From NCBI GenBank assembly GCA_016800925.1, contig JABCPU010000084.1, positions 1-64,000 of the forward strand: a DNA stretch of 64,000 bases. The letters are read 5' to 3'. The first letter of the stretch is position 1, and every line of letters starts with the position of its first letter. Source of the DNA: Suillus spraguei (taxonomy: Eukaryota; Basidiomycota; Agaricomycetes; Boletales; Suillaceae). The notes beneath the pieces were generated by a model. The model did not search any database. It saw only the letters and a program-made list of their open reading frames with translations, and was not told the origin of the DNA. Of the stretch, positions 52,314 through 63,502 are shown one piece after another. Both the position numbers and the translations under genes were made by a program.

Positions 52314-52902
52314 TATTCCGGCCATTCATGGCACATGTTAAAAAGGACTCTTCGCACATTCCAGTATGGACACTTTTCCCTCTATGGTACACATGGTACT
52401 TAGGAATAGTCACCACTACTGTCACTACAAAATAAAGTCCTTTACAGAAGTCACTGTTTCCTTAAGAATTGCTTTACCGCTGCACACACCACCGCTCGTT
52501 ACCGCTTTCCCGCGCTTCACCCTAGCGCTACCACTTTCTCACGCTTCATCGCTACACTACCGCTTGTTTTACCGCAGAAGTTCCCACGCTTACCGCAGTT
52601 TTACTGCTCGTACTACCGCAGTTTTACCGTTCATGCTACCGCTTGTCTACTGCATTCCCACACTTACCGCTAGTTTTACCGCAAGTTTCCCACGGACCGG
52701 AGTATTACCGCTAGCATCTCGCTACCTCCGACGACATTCTCGCACCACAGGTTGGGCAATATTGAACTATACTAACTTAGCATTCCCTTTAGGGTCGAAC
52801 ATTCTTGCCTTCGCAAGTGAAGCAGACTAGGTAGAGCACAAGACTCGCATACTAGTTTAGGCCGTGGTTCATCTACAGCCCAGGCTAGATTGTATCTTTA
52901 CA
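52314..52902 (+). mobile_element. LTR fragment (5'-truncated)
   Basis: The last 160 bp (about 52745-52902) matches the end of the solo LTR at 62098-62260 at roughly 80 percent, ending TATCTTTACA. The upstream part shares its TTACCGC-motif-rich composition. The expected TGTAACG start is absent; the left side abuts the MITE-like repeat. The right border lies inside the CxC2 gene. Confidence 0.65.
52480..52740 (+). promoter_or_regulatory. Cluster of TTACCGC-like motifs within the LTR
   Basis: About a dozen copies of (T)TACCGCW/AACCGC-like heptamers in 260 bp, irregularly spaced. A similar cluster occurs in the solo LTR (about 61800-62090). Clustering in both LTR copies suggests cis-regulatory sites or repeat expansion; I infer this, since no binding protein is known. 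Confidence 0.3.
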
Positions 52903-54323
52903 CTGTGTCAGCAGCCTCCGCAAGATGCATTTTATACCTGTCCTTTCTGACCATGAATCCAAGCCCATCTGAAAGCCAAACTTCATCAAGGGGATTAATG
53001 GGATGCAGGTGTTCAGCTTTGAAATTTCCGTCCATCACAAATGACCAGGTGTATTTCCAGCTTGGAGTTCTTATCATCGCCAAGTTCACTTTGGTATTGA
53101 AGAGGACTCACTCATCAAGTGATTCATCCCCTGACAAAGATACATTAATCCCAGGCTGAGGACATGCCGGGCAAAATAATGCAAGATCTCCTGCATTCGG
53201 GATGTCAGAACAATGGCCATAGCCATGCCATTTCATGGTCTTCAACTGCCTCCACTGTTGAGTGACTCTCATGAGCTCTCTGTATCGATCCTTGCCACAG
53301 CCTGTGTCAACATAATGTCCTTTAGATGAAGCACTAATAGCATTACCGGAACAAGGTGTGGAAACATGCTCGAGGTCATTCGCCGGAGCTGCCTGTAATA
53401 GTTCATTGCAGAGGTGCCGCATTCAAGGTTGTCCAATAGAAAATCATCCAGCACTCTGAAGGTAAACACAGTCTTCGGCCTGTTAAACAATGCAGGGAAA
53501 AATCCATGCTGAAACATTTGAATGTCTGGACTCATGGCATTTGGACAATCACAGCATCGAACCTCGAGGCAGTGAACTCCGGACTTGTCAACAATGACCA
53601 TGGTGTTTTCCTTCAGCTGGAAATCAGGTTCTGACACAGATGGAAGATCTTTGGGCTCAAGCTGGTCTTCAGGTTCATCTCCTTCGAACAAATCCCACCT
53701 ATCTGTGGGCACTGGACATTGCTTGCCATCATGCCTGAGGTGTATGGTGAGTCCGACATGAGCAAGACAACTCCGCTCGAAGAATTGACCATTCCATTGA
53801 CTGATGCAGTGGAAAGGATTGCAACATGTTGACTCCTGCAACAGCCTGTGCAATAGAGAGGCTCGCCAAGACAATCTTGACATTTGTAGACCCCATCCTG
53901 GTTGCAGATGATGCATCTCCTGTCTTCTGGTGGAGCTTCTCGATCCAGGAGGTGATGCAGATATGATTCCTGCCTTGGCAGCCATTGCCTGAGGTAGTCA
54001 TTTTAACTCTGCATTTTTTATATTTAGCTATAGTTTGAATGACACTCCAACATTTAACATGAACTTGCCATGGTTTTTGGGAGTTGCAATGGCTCAAATG
54101 AGCCTTGGTCTTGCTCATAAGTATTGTCAGGAAAGTCATCCCAAGGAGGTGGTGCCTGAACAGGCTGAAGTGTTGGTGATTCTGGGGGAGAGTGAGGCAT
54201 GGACCTGTAGGCTCGTCGTCTCGTGCTTGCAAGTGAGACCTTGACCCAAACCTTTCTACCTTTGCTGCCCCATGCTTCTACCCTGTGGAATTTTTGCAAT
54301 GGGGTGCATCTACCTATCTTCAT
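52903..54323 (-). pseudogene. CxC2-like cysteine-cluster KDZ transposase-associated protein, truncated
   Basis: Minus strand from ATG 54323. The first exon gives a basic, Pro-rich N-terminus. A second segment (about 54000-53830) has NDYLRQWLP and the cysteine cluster CIICNQDG…CQDCLGEPLYCTGCC. After a frameshift near 53825, NPFHCISQWNGQFFERSCL, GLTIHLRHDGKQCP, VIVDKSGVHCLEVRCCDC, VFTFRVLDDFLLDNLECGTSA and NYYRQLRRMTSSMFPHLVP follow. Two introns later come DRYRELMRVTQQW, GDLALFCPACPQPGIN, and WSFVMDGNFKAEHL (after an intron). These are the CxC2 cluster and the lead-in to the KDZ transposase domain. The coding sequence stops abruptly where the LTR begins (52902), so the transposase part is absent. 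Confidence 0.85.
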
Positions 54324-54560
54324 CTTATTTTCTAATGCTAATTTTGCAAGTAAAGCATCTGCTCAGGTGGAATGAATTTTTATTACATTGTGGTGTCATA
54401 CAGTCCTGCTGACTCATTACAAATTTATGTCCATTTATGGCTTCGGGACCAATATAGCTCAATTAAGCTACTGTTAGGCTTTTGTCAAAGATCAACTTCT
54501 GACAATTCGTTCATACTTCCAGCTTGCTTATCCTCAGCCCATTCTCCAATTTGATTCACC

Positions 54561-56419
54561 ATGGCAAGGACGGGTCATTCCACTCACTCGACTTCCAGCA
54601 GAAATAGGGCACGTCAACCACAGACACAGAAGCTCACAGAAAACGAAATTTCGGAGTTGAAGAACTACCTTCCTGAGTGGACCGCGGCCAAAAGGGGTGA
54701 GAAGCGAGGGGTTTTCACTGCAATTGCCAGGGCAGCCAGGTTGTTTGCTCCTAAAGTCAACCAAGGACAATGGAAAAAGAGGAAGCAGGTGATGCGTCTT
54801 CGTTGTGTTGAGAAACTACAATTTTAACATCTTATTCTTCCATCAACTCTCAGATGTATAAGACTTGGTTGTTCAACAACAAGAAAAGGAAGGAAAGGAA
54901 GGACATGATCAAGTATGGGAGGAAATGGACGCCTAGGATGGTGGTCTACCAGCTGAACCGCAAAGAGGTGCTAAAGAGGATTGAGGACGAGTCTGGGGCA
55001 AAGCCGGGAGATCCCAGTATGTTCAAACATTATCAGGGGGCTGTGAAGAGAGTCATGGCTGAATTGGATGACAACGAGTTGGAGAAGGCAAAAGAAACAG
55101 CGGAAGAATGGACAAACAGCTTTCCTCCTCGGACATACAAGCAGAAGTTGCTCGTGAGAAGGGACTGGCATATATGGAGCACTTTTCGAAAGAGATGTGG
55201 AGGCAATGTGGGATGAGAGTTTTTGTGTTGTCAGCTTGGAAGAATGAACAGGGAGAGGTTCTGTTTGGGATGTAAGTCAATTGTGTCCATCATAGCCGAT
55301 CTTGGATCTCAATATATGTGTGCAGGCATAATGATAATGAGGCATTAGGAGATGGGGACAGCTTCATGAAGACAAAGGACTGGGAGGACATGGAGCCAGT
55401 ATGGCAGGAGTACGCCCAGGAACAGTTCGGTGAGTGTTTGAACTTTGGATGCAAGAATGAATTTGTTGATCATCACAATGATAGGTGCCAGGGCACAGGA
55501 CGGAGGACAACAGGTGAAGGGAGGTCGCAAAAGAGTCAGAAAACCAGCTTTAAAACTCGACACAGATGAGGATGGGATGCTGTTTCTTCCAGCCATCATG
55601 GAAACAAAACTTGAGGAGAAGAAAGCCATAGTCAGGGTGTTTCTTACATCGCACTACAGTGAGTCTTTTGTGGCAACATCTAAGATGTTGCTGAATGCGT
55701 GGACACAGGAATATGTTCTGGGAATGACAAGGCTGTCATGCCATGGAGTGCCCTCGTACAAAGTCAGGATGACTTTGTGGCAAGGAAGTACCTTCCAGTG
55801 AATATTGACCTGAAGGAGCCTTCGAAGTTGCAAAACTGGGATATGACGGCCTTGCTCAATTTCTGGTATGCTCAGCAGGAAACAGGAAAAGATTCAACAT
55901 TCCTGTTCAAAGCATGGAAGAACAAAGATGGGGACATGGTACCATCTGTGGTATCCAGCAAGTCGCCATCTCATCTGACTCGTAAAGTGAGAATGCAGAA
56001 GAGTGGAACTCTCCAAAGGCCCCAGGATCCATCAACCAAAGCCAAGAGTGATACTGACAGTGACACTCATGACAAGGAGGGTGACATTGATGATGACTCA
56101 GCTGATGGTCGATCCCCGCTGAAGAAACCCAGATGAACAGCACATCCATCTTCAGCACCCAAGGAGACAGAAGTTCCATGTTCAATGCCGAAGCCTCGCC
56201 CGGCCAGGCCGGCCAAGGCAGGTGCACTTTTGACATCACGAATGGGCGACCTCCTGGCCAGGTTGACTGAGGAAGTGGAAGAGAGGAACACATCACCAGA
56301 ACCAAGGAGTATACAGGGCAAGAAAGCTGTCATTGAACCATCCGCAAGGACCACCCAGAGTAAGTCTCAAAAGCTGGTAGAGAGTACACTTCGAGTAACC
56401 AGGGCAAGGGGAAGGAAAT
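54561..56419 (+). pseudogene. KDZ-neighbourhood hypothetical protein, disabled
   Basis: Exons 54561-54788 and 54854-55272 (frame shifts by one base near 55148), then about 55326-55430, 55483-55661 and 55711-56419 join. The product has a basic N-terminus, WTPRMVVYQLNRKEVLKRIEDESG, a Glu-rich helix, HFSKEMWRQCGMRVFVLSAWKNEQGE, SFMKTKDWEDMEPVWQEYAQEQF, ARKYLPVNID and a Ser/Asp-rich tail. I recall this architecture from mushroom genomes beside KDZ elements, but no biochemical role is known. Lesions are the frameshift at about 55148 (one G lacking in AAG-GTTGCT) and an in-frame TGA at 56134-56136 within the tail, after which the frame stays open to TAA at 56419. Divergent from the CxC2 gene. Confidence 0.6.
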
Positions 56420-56720
56420 AATGTACATATACCAAACTGCCCCCATGTGTACCACATTTTCATCCTTTGTCACACTTCTCAAAACAGTGTCCCACATCCC
56501 AAATGTTGAATCCCAAGCACCGAGTTCCAGACAAATCCTGATCACCGAGTTCCAGGCGACTCCCGATCACCGAGGTCCGGAACCCAGGTATCAATCATTG
56601 GTAGTTGGTATTAGACATTAGGGTTTGTGCATCATCTAAAATCAATTGGAAATGTCATTGTTATACATGAAAAATTCAGTGGTTCACATGATGTAAGTAT
56701 GTGAATGAATATCCAAATAT

Positions 56721-57737
56721 TTACATATAGGGTTGATCATCACACTTTTCAATGAGGGTATCTAATACAAGCAGCAATGCAGAGCTCATCTGTTTGGCCC
56801 TTTGCAACCTCCAGAAGTCCATATCAGCTCTTCTGAGTTTGTCAGATGTGTCAGCCCAAGCCACTTGGAATGGTCGGTCGGCCTCGAGGAGTTGATGTAT
56901 GGTAGGCTCCGGAAGATTGCCATGACACTGTTGGTAATGGCCCAGGCGATCCAGAATTGATTCAACTTAAAGAAAATTAGCAGAAAGATACATGATGAAC
57001 AATTAAATACTCACATTCTGTTTGATCATATGAGCCTAGGGGCATGAACTTCCTAAGCATGGCACACAGTTCTTCATTGCTGAGTTCCAGTATGGGGGAC
57101 TGACATTTAGGAGGTGTTGCATGTACTTGGGACATCACATCAACAATAAAAATGAGATGGTATGGATGAACTCACCTGGAATTGCTATTCCTGGGATAGC
57201 CGGAGCATCAATCTCAACATCAGAACATTCCAGTGCTTCATCACAATCAATAAGATCATCGTCAGGCCCTAGGTACAAGTCCAGATCGTTGAACAAAGGC
57301 AGTTCCTCAGACTGAGCCAGGTATAAGTGATCTGGATGGATTGAATGAACATCCAAAGTTGGATTATCTAAATGTGAATTGAGAAACCTACCAGGAATTG
57401 CATCCAAGACATCCAGACCACCTGATGACCAAGAATCATAGTCGATCTCATCATCCGGCCCAAGGTATACATCATCACATGCATCTAATAAATGTCCGGT
57501 CAATTGGAAGATATACTGAAAGCAACACATACCTGATGAAATCCAGGACTCAGTCTCATCATCCAGCCCAAGGTATACATCATCCAGTGCATCTGGTCCA
57601 TCTCCGGTCAATTGAGAGCTGTACTGAAAGCACAACATACCTAGTGAAATCCAGGACTCGGTTGAGTCATCCACATCCATTGAGTTGTATTCAGTGACTG
57701 GAGGTTCATAAAATCTGACTGCTGGTTGAGATCTCAT
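56721..57737 (-). CDS. KDZ-neighbourhood hypothetical protein with duplicated exons
   Basis: ATG 57737 to TAA 56721. The 5' part carries repeated acidic units (DGPDALDDVYLGLDDETESW, DACDDVYLGPDDEIDYDSW, FNDLDLYLGPDDDLID), two of them separated by introns that are themselves similar (57500-57560 and 57610-57650). The 3' part, in two exons, has SNEELCAMLRKFMPLGSYDQTE and VESILDRLGHYQQCHGNLPE and ends in helices containing WRLQRAKQ and LLLVLDTLIEKC. No known domain. One junction (near 57170, after IPGIAIP) does not resolve with a simple intron, so part of the model is uncertain. Confidence 0.55.
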
Positions 57738-57956
57738 GATGTCTGATCAACTGATCAAACTGATTGATAACTGATAACTTCGAAGTTCAACACATGGCTG
57801 GCAATGGCCGAAAGTTGAACCATGACCAAACAAAGACAAACAATCAACACTTATCAAGATCGTCCTTCAATTGTCTGGTTTCTTTTGAAACTTCATCCTA
57901 GTGATAACAGATTTCAAACTTATCTCAAGCTTTTCACATCTTTCAACTCAATCTAA

Positions 57957-60093
57957 ATGTCTACTCCAGTTCAAACCTCTTTGGCCAGTCTCAAGGCAAC
58001 CACTGCTCAGATTGTGGGCATCATCTCCAGGGCATGGCTCATGCCTGCCAGCACTGGCCAAGCCCACCTTGCTCTGACAGCACAAGTCACTAATCTTGTG
58101 GTAAGTACCATTCATGTGTTAATTTTACTTTTGGTTTTTCTAAGATCTGGGTAGGCTGAGATAGTCCGGGAGCATGAGAAAGGGCCTTACATGCCTGGCA
58201 TCATTGCATCCTGCTCCAAGGAGTTGATGAGAGTCAGGTCCATGACTCCCCAGGTGTGGCCCAACTGGCACAGCATCAGCCATGACGACCCCCGGGTGTT
58301 GAAACACTCCTGGCGCAGCAAATTTGCGCCTGGGAGGCGTTAGGTGACCATTCAGGTGATCTCCCTGTCATGCCTAACACTTCCATTGGCCCAATCACTG
58401 TGGACCTTCCCTCCCCACCCATCATCGCCGGCAATGTCGCTGGTTCTTCCACCCATGCCACCTCTGAGCTCCGGGACAAAGGAAAAGGTAAGGCGGTTGT
58501 TGCTGACCTAGAGCCGGAAGTGGAAGGGAGCAGGAAGAGGAAGTCCCCCATGATGTCCGGACACTCTTCCTCACCTCCGAAGTTGGCGAAGAAGGGTCGC
58601 AAGTGGGTCAAGGCAACTCGCAATGTGAAGCCGAAGGTGTTCATGGAGTCGGAAGATGATGAAGACACAATTGTTCAGGTATGTTGTCCAGCTCATTGTT
58701 TTCATTCTCTCAATTTTCTGTAGCCTATTTTGAGTGGAGTGCTGGCGCTCAACGTGCCCCGGCCTTCCACAATTGTTGTAGGGATGCCCCATTCCCCTCA
58801 TTCACCCCGTTCCCCGAAGAAGCAATTATTTGGTCCTGCTTCGGTACGTCATATTTTGTCGTCCAGCACTTGGAGAAATGCTTATATATCATCAGCTCAT
58901 TGCCGGCAGTCCACTCAAGGTGATGGTGAGTCATCATTCTTTGTCCGGACCTCCTGCCTATGCTTACCTATTGTCAGGCCACCTCTGGCAGTCGTCCAGA
59001 GGTCATCGAGACCCCCCAGGCAATGTCCAGCACTCCGGCTGAGGAACCTGCAGTCATGGATACAGGTGATATTCTTATTCCCGGCCCAGTGAGTACTCTA
59101 ATGAATTCCAATGAGTCCATCAACTAATGGAACCCACAGAACAACCCCTGCCATTATTGCACCCAGGAGAATTGGCCCTGCACCACTCAGTTGGACAGGA
59201 GGACCCATGCCCGTGTTTGTCGTGTGTCTGCTGCGCCACCAAGAAGATCAAATATGTCCCAGCATCCATGGGATCCCCGCCCAAATGCATTCGAGGGAAG
59301 TCTACCACCCAGCAGACTCGCTCTAGGACACCTTCCAGAGCTCCCTCCAATGCGCCGGCTGCCTCGCAGTCCAAAGCCCGAACTCGGAATCAATCTCGTG
59401 GCCCCTCTGGCACTCTGGCTGTCCCTGCTGTGACCACACCCAAGGCACAGTCCCATGGGCGCAGCAAGACAATCACTGCTGCCAAGACACCTGCACCTGC
59501 ACCAGCTAGTGAGTCAGCCCAATTTTCTATGACCATCTGACCTTATCTTTCACTTAGCTATTCCGTCTTCGAGTGCCACAGTTCCTCGTCCGGCACTCGA
59601 TGTGCCCATTCCGGATCTCCATTCCATGGCAATTGCGATTCGGGATGGTGCTGCTCGAATTGCTCTTCTTGAGGCTTGTGTGGCAGAGCAGGATGGTAAG
59701 ATTGATACCCTGCAATGCCTCCATGAGGGCCTTTGCCGCAAAGTCATTGACTGGCACCCTTCATTTCCACTTCCCGACTCTCCTGTCAATGCAACCTTTT
59801 TGCTTGATCAATCTGTCCCCCTGTCCATCTCACCCCTCCCATCTGCACTTGCTCCCCTCATTGACTTGGATATGGCAGGGATGGAGCCTCCATCTCCGAA
59901 AGTCCAGCCAGCATCTGTCATTGAGGGTCTCATATTTGAGCTCAGCCAGATTCAGCCTGAGGGTCCACAAACATCCAGCAAAATTGTGGACCCGGATGAT
60001 CTGGGCAACCTTGTGCCAGAATAGAATTCTGATGATATGGATGTTGAGGTGAAGGTTGAACCCTCTGCTGATGAGGTTGAAATGGCTACATAA
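57957..60093 (+). pseudogene. KDZ-neighbourhood hypothetical protein, disabled
   Basis: ATG 57957. Exon 1 ends VTNLV (about 58100); after an intron, EIVREHEKGPYMPGI, CSKELMRVRSMTPQVWPNW and LKHSWRSKFAPG follow. One base is missing at about 58330 (TTTGCGCCTGGGAGGCG), then GDHSGDLPVMPNTSIGP, a Lys/Arg-rich segment (KRKSPMM), the cysteine-rich CPCLSCVCCATKKIK, an Arg/Ser-rich stretch (TPSRAPSNAPAASQSKART) and a C-terminal region with IAIRDGAARIALLEACVAEQDGKID. An in-frame TAG (60022) cuts off DDMDVEVKVEPSADEVEMAT, which continues to TAA 60093. I recall related hypothetical proteins from boletoid fungi; function unknown. Confidence 0.6.
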
Positions 60094-60289
60094 TTGTATG
60101 TTCATAGATGTATATAAATTGTTTGAATGAATGTCAGTGCTGGATGCCAAGTCCAGAAATCCAGAACTGGACACTGGAGATTCACAATGGATATTTTGCG
60201 AATTCCGGATATCCGGCTACCTGAAACACAACACACAATTTAAAGAATTTGAAACATATCTGTCGAGTTACCTTGTGCCGGGTGCTGGG

Positions 60290-61290
60290 TCACATTGTGA
60301 AACATATCATTCCATATATCTTAAGTACCAAACCCCAAACCCTGGGACCCTGGACTCAGGACTCATGACCATGTGAAAGATATCGATCCACATATTTGAT
60401 GTGCTGAACCCCAAACTCCGGCACCCGGGAGTTAGAACAATATGAGGCAATACAAAGATATTGATTGACACATGTTGAGTGCCGAACCCCGAACTCCGGC
60501 ACCTGGCACTCGGGACTCGGGCCTTGGAACTTATAACAATGTGAAAGATGTCAATGCACATATTCTATCACAAAACCCCAAACCCTGGCACCCAGGATTT
60601 AGAAATATGTGAGGCAATACAAAGATATTGATTTACACGTGTGGAGTGCTGAACCCCAAACTCTGGCACCCGGCAATTTGGAATCTGTACTCAGGACTCA
60701 TAACAATGTGAAAGATATCGATCCACATATTTTAACACGAACCCCGAACCCCGCCACCTGTGAGTTAGAACCATGTGAGGCAATACAAAGATATTGATTT
60801 ACACATGTTGAGTGCCAAACCCCAAGCTCCGGCACCCGGGAGTGAGCACAATGTGAGGCAATACCATGATATTGATTTACACATGTTGAGTGCTGAAACC
60901 TGAGCTCCGGCACCTGGGAGTGAGCACAATGTGAGGCAATACCATGATATTGATTTACACATGTTGAGTGCCGAACCCCAAGCTCCGGCACCCGGCACTC
61001 GGGGATTGGCACTTAACATGTGTAAATCAATATCATTGTATTGCCTCACATTGTGCTCACTCCCGGGTGCCGGAGCTCGGGGTTTGGCACTCAACATGTG
61101 TAAATCAATATTATGGTATTGCCTCACATTGTGCTAACTGCCGGGTGCCGGAGCTCAGGGTTCGGCACTCAACATGTGTAAATCAATATCATGGTATTGC
61201 CTCACATTGTGCTAACTCCCGGGTGCTGGAGCTCGGGGTTTGGCACTCAACATGTGTAAATCAATATCTTTGTATTGCCTCACATGGTAA
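60290..61290. repeat. Satellite array, direct then inverted units
   Basis: About 70-95-bp units, each with GTGAGGCAATACAAAGATAT or GTGAAAGATATCGATCC, then CACATGTTGAGTGCCGAACC and CCGGCACCCGG. Nine or so units run forward to about 61008; from there at least four run in reverse to 61290. Units 60931-60971 and 61009-61050 form a near-perfect inverted pair around a loop of about 37 bases. Confidence 0.8.
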
Positions 61291-61295
61291 CCCGG

Positions 61296-62260
61296 TGTAA
61301 CGAACATATTGGCGCTGGGCTTAAAACCCCATATTTTGACACTCGTCTCACGTCTATAGGAGTTACCACTAGTCCATGGCCTTCTTACCCCTTTAGCAGT
61401 AACCAGCAGCATCCCACGCTTACCGCACACTGTACCGACTGCCGCACCATGTTCCACGAACTGATGTCCTTCCATGTCCTTGCCACGTCCGCATAGCTCC
61501 ATTTGGTGCGTAGTTTGTTTCCCTTCATTATCACTGATTCCATGGCAAGCATTATTACATGTTGCCTCGTGCTGCAGCGCCTCATGCTATGTTTACTTAC
61601 AGCGGTTACTACACTCCAGCGCTACTGATCTCGCCTAGAGTATTCCGAGTACATACAAATTAGGATATAAGCACAGCGTACCCCACACGATAGAGAACCT
61701 GATGTTACACCATCACACGTACTATAGGTCAGGATTATTGTCTAGCTTTGGATCAACCCAGTAGTGGACATAGTCTTTAAAGTTCCCTTATCGCTCGTTA
61801 ATTCATCACGCTCGTTCTCCGTTACCGCCGGCATACCGCTGGACTTTTGATTGTTACTTTTGACTTAACTTCTCACGCTCCGCTACTTTACCGCTGAAAG
61901 TACCACAGACTTCTTTACTGTTTCTTTGCACCGCTCGCAACCTTACCGCTACTGCTGAGACCACCGCTCGACATCGCTCGCTAGACGCAACTGTTACTGA
62001 CCTTATCTTGACGACGGTAGCACCGCAGCACACGACGCTAGTTCCAGCGGTATCATCGCTGACCACGGCAACTTACCACTGACTCAGATGCTTGTTTCGC
62101 AAATAAGTTAGACTCGAACTTGACCATACTAAATAGGCATCCCCCTTTAGGGTCGAACGCTCTTGTTCTTACAAGTGAAGCAGACTAGACGGAGTGCAAG
62201 ACTAACATACTAGTTTAGGCAGTGGTTTATCTACAGCCCAAGCTAGGTTGTATCTTTACA
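61296..62260 (+). mobile_element. Solo LTR with CCGG target duplication
   Basis: 965 bp starting TGTAACGAAC and ending TATCTTTACA (TG…CA ends, TGTAA/TTACA inverted tips). CCGG lies immediately on both sides (61292-61295 and 62261-62264), and the flanks otherwise join into one satellite unit (…CACCCGG / CCGGCACTC…). No internal retroelement genes. Same orientation as the 52.3-52.9 kb fragment. Confidence 0.75.
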
Positions 62261-63190
62261 CCGGCACTCAGGGATTGGTATTCAGGACTCAAAACAATGT
62301 GAAAGACCTCGATCCACATATTTTATGTGCCGAACCCCGAACTCCGGCACCCGGCAATCGGGACTCGGGACTTGGTACTCATAACAATGTGAAAGATATC
62401 GATCCACATATTTTAACACTGAACCCCGAACCCCGCCACCCACGAGTTAAAACTATGTGAGGCAATACAAAGATATTGATTTACACATGTTGAGTGCCGA
62501 ACCCTGAACTCCGGCACCCGGGAGTGAGCACAATGTGAGGCAATACAATGATATTGATTTACACATGTTGAGTGCCAAACCCCGAACTCCAGCACCCGGC
62601 ACTTGGGGATCGGTATTCAGGACTCAAAACAATGTGAAAGCCCTCAATCCACATATTTTATGTGCTGAACCCCGAACTCTGGCACCTGGCACTCGGGACT
62701 CGGGACTTGGTGCTCATAATGTGAAAGATCTTGATCAACATATTGTCAGTGCTGAACCCTGAACCCCGGCACCCAGCACTCGCGAGTCGGGACTCAGAAC
62801 AATGTGAGGCAATAGACACCTATTGATCCACACATTCTAAATGCCGAACTCCGAACTCTGAAATCTGGTAGTCTACTATTTAGGGGTTTGCAGTTTGGTA
62901 CTTGGGCTTCTGCACTTGAGACCGAAAACAATGTTAGGCAATAAAATGACTTTGATCCACACATTTTTGGTAGATATCTTTTTCATCTCAAATCTCAAAT
63001 CTCAAGTGCCGAACCCTGAATCCCGAAATCCGGTAGTCTACAATTTCGGGGTTCAGTCCTTGGGACTCAGACACATGTCAGGCAACAACAAAACTTTGAT
63101 CCACACATTTTTGGTAGATGTCTGTTGTGTCTCGAATCTCAAGTTTCTAGTTTCTAGTTTTGGTACTCTGCACCCGCACCCGCACTCGGC
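62261..63190 (+). repeat. Satellite array, right part
   Basis: About nine units of the same family as 60290-61290, forward orientation, becoming more diverged towards 63100. Confidence 0.75.
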
Positions 63191-63502
63191 ACTAGATGAC
63201 TCGACACATGGACTTTAAATCTTTCACCTTGTGTGTTGTGTTTCGGGTGTCTGGGTATCCGGAATTCAGGAAATATCTAGTTTGAATCTCCAGTTTCGAG
63301 TTCCTGGATTCAGGACTTGGCACCCAGCACCCAGCACCTCAATTATCGATGAATGTCAGACATGGTGAATCCAGGTTTTTGTGCTTCAGGGTTTAGATTT
63401 TGGTGGTCGATGGTAGGTATATGCACTCATAGGGTGCATGTATCCTATGTGTTTGATTCTCTGGTGGCTACATCAGCTGTACGTCTTTATGATACATATC
63501 TA

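Larger units (their letters stand above)
60129..63359. mobile_element. TIR-bounded non-autonomous element filled with satellite repeats
   Basis: The left end 60138-60290 (GCTGGATGCCAAGTCC … GAATTCCGGATATCC … AACACAACACACA) matches the reverse complement of about 63185-63340 (GCTGGGTGCCAAGTCC … GAATTCCGGATACCC … AACACAACACACA) over about 150 bp at an estimated 75 percent. The 9-mer GAATGTCAG occurs directly at 60129-60137 and 63351-63359, just outside or at the borders. The interior is almost wholly repeats plus a solo LTR; no transposase is encoded. The start is 36 bp downstream of the disabled KDZ-linked gene. Confidence 0.6.

Noticed and set aside
60700..61300. Open frames of 60-120 codons in the satellite array
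   Set aside because: They repeat with the satellite unit in every frame and strand; by-products of the tandem repeat.
52314..62260. One full LTR retroelement with the two LTRs as its ends
   Set aside because: The interior holds KDZ-related genes, no reverse transcriptase, and the right LTR has its own exact CCGG target duplication.
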